DNA of 64,000 bases from Branchiostoma floridae (lineage: Eukaryota > Chordata > Leptocardii > Amphioxiformes > Branchiostomatidae), in contig NC_049990.1 of NCBI RefSeq assembly GCF_000003815.2, positions 741,210 through 805,209 on the forward strand, read 5' to 3'. The notes under the pieces were generated by a model, which worked only from the letters and a program-made list of their open reading frames with translations, was not told the origin of the DNA and did no database searches. Below, in pieces: positions 1-7,259 of this stretch (its first letter is position 1; each line of letters starts with the position of its first letter). Both the position numbers and the translations under genes were made by a program.

Positions 1-712
1 TACACCTGTAAGTGGGCCGGTGATGTAGCCGCTTTATATAATACCATCTTACTTACGTACGACCAGACAAACAAAGCCAGGTCCTCCGGAGTTACCCTCG
101 GCGCCCCGTCCGACCCGTCCACGGTACGGAAGTCGTGAAGAGGAACTCCCGTCAGGCTGTACACCTGTAAGTGGGGCGGTGATGTAGCCGTTTTGTATAA
201 AACAAAAACAAAAAGAACAACAACAAACAAAGCCAAGTCCTCCGGAGTTACCCTCGCCAGCCCGTCCGGTTCGTCCACGGTACGGAAGTCGCGAAGGGGA
301 ACCCCCGTCAGGCTGTACACCTGTAAGTGGGGCGGTGTTGTAGCCGCTTTATATAAAACAAACAAACAAACTAACTAACTAACTAACAAATAAACAAACA
401 AACAAAGCCAGGTCCTCCGGGGTTACTGTCGGCAGCCCGCCCGGCCCGTCCAAGGTACAGGAGTCGCGAAGGGGAACTCCCGTCAGGCTGTACACCTGTA
501 AGGGCACGGTGGTGTCACCGTTTTGTATGAAACAAACAAACAAACAAACTAACAAATAAACAAACAAACAAAGCCACGTCCTCCGGTGTTACCATCGGCA
601 ATCCGCCCGGCCCGTCCAAGGTACGGAACTCACGAAGAGGAACTCCCGTCAGGCTGTACACCTGTAAGTGGGGCGGTGATATAGCCTTTTCTATAAAACA
701 AACAAACATCAA
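1..712 (-). repeat. Tandem array of 69-nt exon-like units, about 165-bp period
   Basis: Four complete units and one partial unit repeat every 156-175 bp. On the minus strand each has an acceptor (CTTACAG), exactly 69 nt (23 codons, phase 0 to 0) and a GTAAC donor: 661-593, 495-427, 320-252, 164-96 and 5-<1. Each encodes a variant of VYSLTGVPLRDFRTVDG plus about six residues. No unit has a stop codon. The ~90-nt spacers carry a variable (TTTG)n/(TTAG)n microsatellite. Exons of this kind can be added or skipped without breaking the frame. That they are spliced into the upstream gene is inferred from position and phase. A non-coding satellite derived from an exon is the alternative. Confidence 0.55.
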
Positions 713-3700
713 CCTCGTTAGGGTTAGCCACGTTTTGGATTGTGTTCTCGCTGCAAAAATGCTCCCTACATCGGCTTGAACTCTAGTTAGAAGCTCTGGG
801 GCAGATGTCTGACAGGCATAAAAACGTCAGCTACGGTAGTGTGTAAAAGAAAAGTCCTACATCTTATTAAGAATGTTACAATTTGAGTATTTCTGGCACA
901 CTTGCACACCTTGACTCGTTTGGCCATGGTCAGCGACAGAAACAGCTCCTGCCCGTCAGATACACTTGCGCCGCCAGCCGGCAGGGGGAGCCCCATGTCC
1001 GACAGCTCCGGCATGGCGAACACGATCGTCTCGTTGGCGACACCTTTGTCTCCTGCAGCTGCTGAAAAAATTATTTATAGTTATTTATTCATTTGTCTGT
1101 AGATGTACCACCTCTAGAACCTCCCTAACCGGGCCCGGCCGGGATGTTAGTGGAAACTATAACTGCGTGATGTATTATTTTCAATTGTTGTATATGTGGC
1201 GGCGCTAAAATAAGGTGCAACTTGAGTCCGCCGTCACTTTGTCCTCGTCCCTTTATTTGTGTTATTACATGTATCTTTCAATAAAAATATTAGAACTAGA
1301 AATGTATGCTTAAGAATATACACAAATTATGCCCATGACTATTGTCTTTACGTCTTGTGTAGTTCGCTGTCTTTTATATCACACATTTCTGTTCCCAAAA
1401 GATGCCCAGTCGGGCCCCGGTTTGAAAATGTAACGTCAGCTCAAGCTGTGTGAACTGACCCAAGATGTGGGGAGAGCATTAGCCTCCACCAGGCCTTCCT
1501 ACGGAGGGATTTAATAGGAAAAACAAATCGGGAATTTGGCCAAAACTCGCCCGGCAAATTATCCATCCTATAATACCGTAGCAAACGTAGTTAGTTTGGT
1601 AGAGACTAGCAGAGGACAAGCATGTTCCTCTTATGACTGTCCATTACTGGCATCCAGCCAAGTGTATGCAAAATCAACGGGTGTATTGAGATCACAGCCC
1701 AAGATAACCCTATCGGCTGTAGTGTTTTGTAGTTTGTCTATATAGAAGTAAGCAAAAAGTCATGATAGGAGAAGAAACCATACATGTCAGAACAAGGCTC
1801 TCCCTATGCTTACATTTACTCAACTGAAACATGCTACAAAGCAAAAGCAAAACACTACCTTAAGCATAAAAAAATCAATGATATTTACCAACAGTGGTCT
1901 TGTAGGTGGTTGCGGCGGTCGCAGCAGCTTTTGTAGCTTCCGGTGTGCGGGTACTCTCACTTCCGGATCCGGTACCACTCATTTTTGTAGCTTCCGGTGT
2001 ACTGGTACTGCTATTTCCGGATCCTGTCGGATTTGTAGTTTGCGATGTGCCTGTACTTCCGGATCCGTTACCAGTCGGCTTTGTTGTGGCTTCCGCATTG
2101 CCGGTACTTCCGGATCCGGTCCACGTCATCTCCGTACCCACCATGCCGGTACCCTCCACTCCGGAGTCAGGAGTGAGCCAAATCTGAAGACACAACAAAA
2201 CTGGAGTTAGATTTCATCCGTTATCATCATCATCATCATCGTCATCACCATCATCATCATCATCGTCGTCACCACAACCATCATCATTATCGTCATCACC
2301 ATCATCATCATCATCGTCGTCACCACAACCATCATCATTATCGTCATCACCATCATCATCGTCATCATCGTCATAATCATCATCAGGGGTAAGCCAAACC
2401 TGAAGAACAACGTTAATAACACTGGAGTTAGATTTCATCCATTGTTATCATCATCAGCACCATCATCATCATCATCATCACCATCATCATCACCCGGTCA
2501 GGTGCGTGGGGAGGGGACGGTGACGTTAAACCCGGGGATGGGGCCTGTAAACTATGCATGATCTTTACAATTATTGTTGGTTTTAACAATATATATATAC
2601 AGTATACTATCTATATGGAATATAGAAATAGACAATAGACCTTTTAGAAAAATTGAGAATGGAGATTTTAGAACTACAGGCTCTGCAAGGAAGTGATTTC
2701 ATAAGTGATTTCGTTCCATACCACGTGACCAGTGGCATGCTGGGAGCCGAGGTACATCCAGATGAAGATTGCCGCTATTAGCGTTGCCATGGCGACGGCC
2801 GTGACGACAAGGCAGACAGGCCGGGGGCATGACGTCACATGACGCAACACCCGACCAACCACGGTGGTCTTGTCTCTCGAGGTGCCTGTGAGACACATAC
2901 GCATGCGTGAATTTTTACAAGAAATGTTGCCATGGCAACGTGGAGGGAAATATCAACCCAATGTTAACTTATGAGATGAATCAATTCCTAGTTTATGAGG
3001 AAGCAAAGGAAAGTAAACCGAAGAAAAACATACAACACGTATTCTTTCCGTCACATGCTATCTGCCACCTGAAAATTAAGGCCATAGCACATCCAAGTCA
3101 AAAGATGAAAAAAGAAAGGAATTTCTGCTGCGGTACCAAGGTCACATACCAGGGGGGTCCAAAATTGAACTTGACCTTTGTGTTCTTAATACCTACCCAC
3201 ATACCAAATATCATCGTAATCCATTGAGAGGTTCTTGAGTTACGCTGGCTACAAAATCCGGAAACACACACAGACAAACAGACACACCCAAAACTATATC
3301 TTCATTTTTCATGGAGATAATGAAAGTACATATACATAACTTACACCAACGCTACTATTTACATTCGAGCAGCACTAAAGGTGGGGAAACAAAACCACAC
3401 TGGCCACGAGATATAACATGTGATTAAAAAACTGGATAGATAATTAGAGATGGTCAGACGTTTCAGATAGCATGTACTACCTTCCGACAGTTCACAGTGA
3501 TTTAAGTCCGACCGTTTCCAGAATCTTATCACCTGGACTAATGTGAAACTACAATGTTTCAAAGAAGAAACTGATTTATGGAGCTTAGATACTTGCAGAT
3601 ATGTTCAGATTTCCACGCGACGTAGAAAGTTACAGTTCTCCGTTTGCGCGTGACATGTGTTAACTTGTCCCGGGTTTACACATGCATATTTATTGAAGTC

Positions 3701-6270
3701 CATATCAGGTCCGTATGGAATTCTTGGCCTCTATCAGGCTCCATAGGTCGATGGAAAAATGAAAGGAATTGGACAAATATAGACACATAACATGCCAGAG
3801 GAGTTAACTGTCCAAAGAGTATGGTTTGCGACCAGCTAACTCCTCAGGCATGTTATTTGGCTATGTTTATCCAATTTCAATTATTTTGTTTCCAGTGACC
3901 TGTGGAGCCTGTTAGAGGCTACGACTTCCATACGGACCTCATACGGACTTGAATATGTGTAAAGCAACCTTAAGCTTGCAGCGCACTAACCTGTAGCCGA
4001 ACTAGAATCCGGGCCGTCCACGGTAGCGGGCCCTGCCTCTTGGCCGTTACCGGAAGGAGCCTGGGTTACTGGCGGTGTGTGGAGCGGCCACGCACCGAGA
4101 GAACGTAGCGCGTGTTGCGGTCCGGGAGCAGGCCCTGCCTCTAACCCGTCACCGGCGTGAGTCTCGGATCCTGCCGGCGTGCCATGCGGCACGGCACCGC
4201 TGGGACGTGTTGTGCGTTGCGGTCCTGGTGCAGGCCTTGCCGCTGTCTCGTAACCGGCGTTGGTCTCGGTTACTGGCGGTGTGTGTAGCGGCCAGGCACC
4301 GAGAGAACATAGCCCGCGTTGCGGTCCGGGAGCAGGCGCTGCCCCTAGCCCGTCACCGTCGGTGTTCTCGGTTACTGGCGGTGTGTGGAGCGGCCACGCA
4401 CCGAGAGAATGTAGCCCGTGTTGCGGTCCGGGTGCAGGCGCTGCCGCTGTCTCGTAACCGGCGTTGGTCTCGGTTACTGGCGGTGTGTGTAGCGGCCAGG
4501 CACAGAGAGAACATAGCCCGCGTTGCGGTCCGGGAGCAGGCGCTGCCCCTAGCCCATCACCGTCGGTGTTCTCGGTTACTGGCGGTGTGTGGAGCGGCCA
4601 CGCACCGAGAGAATGTAGCCCGTGTTGCGGTCCGGGTGCAGGCGCTGCCTCTGTCCCGTCACCGGCGTGAGTCTCGGTTCCTGCCGGTGTGTCATGCGGC
4701 ACGGCACCGCTGGGACGTGTTGCGCGTTGCGGTCCGGGTGCAGGCCCTGCCGCTGTCTCGTAACGGGCGTGGTCTCGGTTACTGGCGGTGTACGGAGCGG
4801 NNNNNNNNNNNNNNNNNNNNNNNNNNNNNNNNNNNNNNNNNNNNNNNNNNNNNNNNNNNNNNNNNNNNNNNNNNNNNNNNNNNNNNNNNNNNNNNNNNNN
4901 TGTCTCGTACCGGCGTTGGTTACTGGCGGTGTGTGGAGCGGCCAGGCACCGAGAGAACGTAGCCCGCGTTGCGGTCCTGCCTTTAGCTCGTCACCGGCAG
5001 GAGTCTCGTGGAGGCGTGTGTCGGACGGTCCGTCACTGATAGGACGTTTCGGTCGGGTTCCATGCCCCGCCTTTCCGTCGTCAGCGGCAGTGGCCTCGTT
5101 TTCTCGTGGTGTGTCGAGCAATCTTGCACCGCTGGAACGTTTCGGTCTTTCGTCTGCCCCGTTACCGGCGGTGGCCTCGTTGTCTTGCGGTGTGTCGAGC
5201 AGTCTTGCACCGCTGGAACGTTCCGGTCTTTCGTCTACCCCGTTACCGGCGGTGGCCTCGTTGTCTTGCGGTGGGTCGAGCGATCTGGCACCGCTGGAAC
5301 GCTTTGGTCTTTCGTCTTCCCCGTTACCGGCGGCGGCCTCGTTGTTTTGTGGTGTATGGGGCGCCTCGGTGCCGCTGGAACGTTTCGGTCTTTCGTCTGC
5401 CCCGTTACCGGCAGTGGCCTCGATGTCTTGCGGTGGGTCGAGCGCCTCGGCACCGCAGGAACGTTTCGGTCCGGGCGTAGGCCCTCCCTCCGTCCCGTCA
5501 ACGGCGTGAGTTTCGGTCGCTGGCGGTGGGGCGACCGCTTCCGCACCGCTGAGACGTTTCGGTCCGGGCGTAGGCTCTGCCTCCCCCTCGTCAACGGCGG
5601 TGGTCTCTGGCGGTGTATCAAGCGATCCGACACCGTCGTGGAGTTTCGGTCCGGACGCAAGGCCTACGACTACACGGTAACCGGGGGTGGTCGGGGTCCC
5701 TGGCGGTGAGCCGTGCTTCTCTGTGCCGATGAAACATTCCGCGTGCGCCGCTCCTGGCGGATGCGTTGCTTCTATCCCGCCAGCGGTGTCGATCTCAGCG
5801 CCGCCCGGGGACTTCGAGACCGTCGGTTCTCTCTTGGCGACGCCGTCTTTACAGGTGATCGCCACTGCAGCCTTCGGCTTCTCACCGGTCGGATGTCTGG
5901 ACTCGAATGACACGTAAGGCACAGGCATCCTTTTACAGGTGATAACCATTTGAGCCTGCGCCTTGTTGTCGGTCGGCTTCGTCTCGAAGGACGCAGGCAC
6001 ACGCATCATGTTACAGTTACCTTCCTCAATATCACCTGAAGGTTTTTCCAGCGGCTTTGCATCGGCAAAAATCACGCGCGCGTACGACTCGTCCTCAGCG
6101 GCCGCTTCTCCCTCTCCGTCTGCCTGGCTTGCACTTCCGTCTCGCGACAGGTGTTCACCGACGCCCCCGCAAACGCCCACGTCCTGGGAGAATCTCTGCC
6201 CGGTGTGGGGGCTGAGATGCGGGGGAGGCATGGTGGTACCTGCCTCAGCATCCTCCTCCTCTCTCTCCAT
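1..6270 (-). CDS. Predicted type II membrane protein gene, 3' end outside window (gene model)
   Basis: I do not recognise this gene. The model joins exons 6270-3991, 2885-2722, 2183-1889 and 1061-910, then 69-nt units 661-593, 495-427, 320-252, 164-96 and a partial unit at 5-1. Every junction has GT-AG ends, and the phases match: 1 to 1 (codon GGC rebuilt across 3991/2885), 0 to 0, 1 to 1 (GCA rebuilt across 1889/1061), then 0 to 0. The product would have a long Pro/Gly/Glu-rich repetitive cytoplasmic part with no signal peptide, one membrane segment, a Ser/Thr/Gly stalk and a repetitive outer region. Basic residues before the membrane segment (KTTVVGRVLRH) favour N-in, C-out topology. It is head to head with NUDT19. 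Splice sites and phases are seen directly; topology and a receptor- or adhesion-like role are inference. The gene continues past position 1. Confidence 0.6.
910..1061 (-). CDS. Exon 4: unrecognised extracellular segment
   Basis: The 152-nt exon has acceptor TTTTTTCAG and probable donor AAG|GTGTGC. It encodes about 50 residues, including NETIVFAMPELSDMG and SDGQELFLSLTMAK. This is well-mixed, non-repetitive sequence, unlike its neighbours, and the most likely part of the gene to be identifiable by a profile search. Phase 1 at the start matches exon 3, and phase 0 at the end matches the 69-nt units that follow. The donor is only moderate, so the 3' boundary is uncertain. Confidence 0.5.
1112..1440. 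mobile_element. MITE with GGGCCCGGCCGGG ends, containing a SINE tail
   Basis: The left end at about 1115-1143 carries CCGGGCCCGGCCGGG. The right end at 1403-1439 reads CGGGCCCCGGTTTG followed by AATGTAACGTCAG. Related copies lie at 36431-36620 and 57581-57775. Inside, about 1190-1245 matches the 3' tail of the tRNA-derived SINE at 21470-21695 (ACTTGAGT..TGTCCTCGTC). Confidence 0.5.
1889..2183 (-). CDS. Exon 3: Ser/Thr/Gly-rich stalk
   Basis: The 295-nt exon is preceded by TTGTGTCTTCAG and followed by GTAAAT. It begins IWLTPDSGVEGTG and continues with degenerate repeats of about 17-18 residues built on TGSGS-ST-TPEATK. The composition suggests a mucin-like, O-glycosylated extracellular stalk (inference). 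A second copy of the acceptor and first codons lies 3' of exon 2 at about 2408 (see the Asp-rich repeat entry). Confidence 0.55.
2200..2500 (-). repeat. (GAT)n Asp-rich repeats beside a duplicated exon 3 acceptor
   Basis: On the plus strand there are ATC triplet arrays at about 2217-2392 and 2444-2492. The flanking text (CTGGAGTTAGATTTCATCC) occurs on both sides, which shows a local duplication of about 230 bp. At about 2408 (minus) a second acceptor (GTTCTTCAG) precedes a copy of exon 3's first codons (VWLTPDD), which then runs into poly-Asp. It could be an alternative first half of the stalk or a dead copy, because no good donor is visible. Confidence 0.6.
2722..2885 (-). CDS. Exon 2: transmembrane segment
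   Basis: The 164-nt exon starts after TGTCTCACAG and ends before GTATGG. With one base carried over from exon 1 it encodes about 55 residues: a basic stretch (TSRDKTTVVGRVLRH), a Cys/Pro-containing lead-in, a strongly hydrophobic segment (LVVTAVAMATLIAAIFIW) and a short exterior piece (GSQHATGHV). The phase fits both neighbours. This is the only membrane segment in the part of the gene that is visible. Confidence 0.62.
3130..3300 (+). mobile_element. Non-LTR retrotransposon 3' tail
   Basis: The sequence ACATACCAAATATCATC..TCTTGAGTTACGCTGG, followed by CACACAGACAAACAGACACA, is a typical RTE-like LINE tail. A second copy is at about 40560-40670 (TACCAAATATCATCAGGATC). Confidence 0.45.
3675..3963. 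mobile_element. Foldback MITE
   Basis: The outer arms are inverted (GGTCCGTATGGAA at about 3709, TTCCATACGGACC at about 3926) within wider TTTACACAT..ATGTGTAAA ends. The interior carries the inverted pair CCTCTATCAGGCTCCA / TGGAGCCTGTTAGAGG and the pair ATGCCAGAGGAGTTA / TAACTCCTCAGGCAT. The inner part belongs to the same family as the element at 16143-16301. Confidence 0.6.
3991..6270 (-). CDS. Exon 1: repetitive cytoplasmic domain of the membrane protein
   Basis: The ATG at 6270-6268 has a good context (G at -3 and +4). About 457 codons precede the gap at 4801-4900 and about 270 follow it. The first ~200 residues are acidic and mixed, with a motif seen twice (MVITCK, AVAITCK). Next come units of about 27 residues around DERPKRSSGARLLDTPQDNE (81 bp, 5-6 copies, 5.2-5.5 kb). 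Then come 34-residue units around GPQRGLCSLGAWPLHTPPVT (102 bp, alternating in two types to give a 204-bp period, 4.0-5.0 kb). The exon ends ACAG|GTTAGT in phase 1. Relative to the repeat consensus, one base is missing near 4909 and another near 4770. Both lie beside the gap and shift the frame, so they are probably low-quality contig ends and not real frameshifts. Confidence 0.6.
4801..4900. other. Assembly gap (100 N) inside exon 1 repeats
   Basis: A run of exactly 100 N lies inside the 102-bp repeat array. The round length suggests a placeholder, so the true repeat number is unknown. Confidence 0.99.
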
Positions 6271-7170
6271 CTCTTACTCCTGCCTGTGGCAAAATTTGGA
6301 AGGCGCTTCTAGAAAGGAGGACCTGTTGTTGCAAACTCGGGACGTGTTGTTGCAAACCCTGTGTAAGAATCATTCTGTAATTGTCGCCGTACTGTTGCAA
6401 TTGTGAGAAACACGATTCAGTTTCTAGGCAATTTTCCTGTACACAATGTAACAAATTACAAATTACATCTACAGGACGTCATACAAAGCTCACGTGTGCA
6501 GACACGTGTTTTGAATGTTGCAAAGTCTTCGAGCTGTTGTTGCCAACTATGTGTCAGTACATATTATTGCTGTTCAGAGAAAGACAATGTAGTTTCTAAG
6601 TAATTTTCCTGTACATAATGATATTGTCTGGAGAAAATGATTGAAAGTTCAAGCGCACAGGTATGCCTTTTGAATATACACGAGAAATACTTTATTTACT
6701 GTAATAGAGTTTATGAAAAATGGCTGCATGTGTAATTTTCAATCAACAGATTTTGAATGCGAATTTTTGGAACTAGACGTATTCAAATTTGCCTTTTTAT
6801 TATTTCCACACCCGTCAATATCAACCATTCACTTTCTGAACATAAAGCCTGGCGTGGAAAAGAATGTACTTTTTTGTTTACTTGCTGGATTTTTTTCTCT
6901 TTTTTCGCCCACGCGCATTAGTTTTTGGGTCTCAAGAGGATGCCATTCATAAAATCAACTAAAGGTTTCTGAAGGCATTTTTGAATGCCTGAATCATCAT
7001 TATTTTTTATAAATGTATCAATATCATCAATAGATAAAAAATCTAACAGACATTAACTGCTAGTTATTGCTACCATGTTATCGTATTATAATTATTATCA
7101 CCATAACCCTAATTTCAATAATGGTATCGTCCTGGATCACTTTCTGAGGCTCACCATCATCATCATCAAG
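6271..7170. promoter_or_regulatory. Shared upstream region of two divergent genes
   Basis: These ~900 bp separate the ATG of the minus-strand membrane protein gene from the 5' end of NUDT19. The DNA is AT-rich without clear coding frames. It contains a diverged direct duplication (about 6320-6460 and 6525-6620) sharing TTTCTA-G-AATTTTCCTGTACA and TGTTGTTGC. No TATA box or known site is distinctive. Confidence 0.35.
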
Positions 7171-7233
7171 ATGGCAGAAGAGGTCAAGGAAAGTTCAGAT
7201 GCTACAGGTGTCAATAAACCGGCTTTGCTGTGA
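7171..7233 (+). CDS. Candidate upstream ORF in the NUDT19 leader (20 codons)
   Basis: ATG at 7171 in a strong context (AAGATGG, A at -3 and G at +4) opens a 20-residue frame beginning MAEEVKESSD and stopping with TGA at 7231-7233. This lies 26 nt before the NUDT19 ATG. If it is in the mRNA it would reduce or regulate NUDT19 translation. An alternative is a short non-coding leader with a chance ATG. Confidence 0.35.
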   Translation: MAEEVKESSDATGVNKPALL

Positions 7234-7259
7234 AGTTTTGTCGTGAGTCCGCGTACAAC

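Larger units (their letters stand above)
2886..3990 (-). other. Intron 1 of the membrane protein gene
   Basis: This 1.1-kb interval lies between the donor at 3990 and the acceptor at 2886. It holds a non-LTR 3' tail (about 3130-3300) and a MITE (3675-3963). I see no other coding sequence in it. Confidence 0.55.

Noticed and set aside
379-567. Separate small genes in the first 700 bp
   Set aside because: The frames read from the 69-nt units into (TTTG)n spacers. Splice-bounded units explain them better.
4075-4962. 295-codon plus-strand frames over the membrane protein exon
   Set aside because: Antisense shadows of the 102-bp coding repeat. The minus frame has a start codon, a donor and phase-matched downstream exons.
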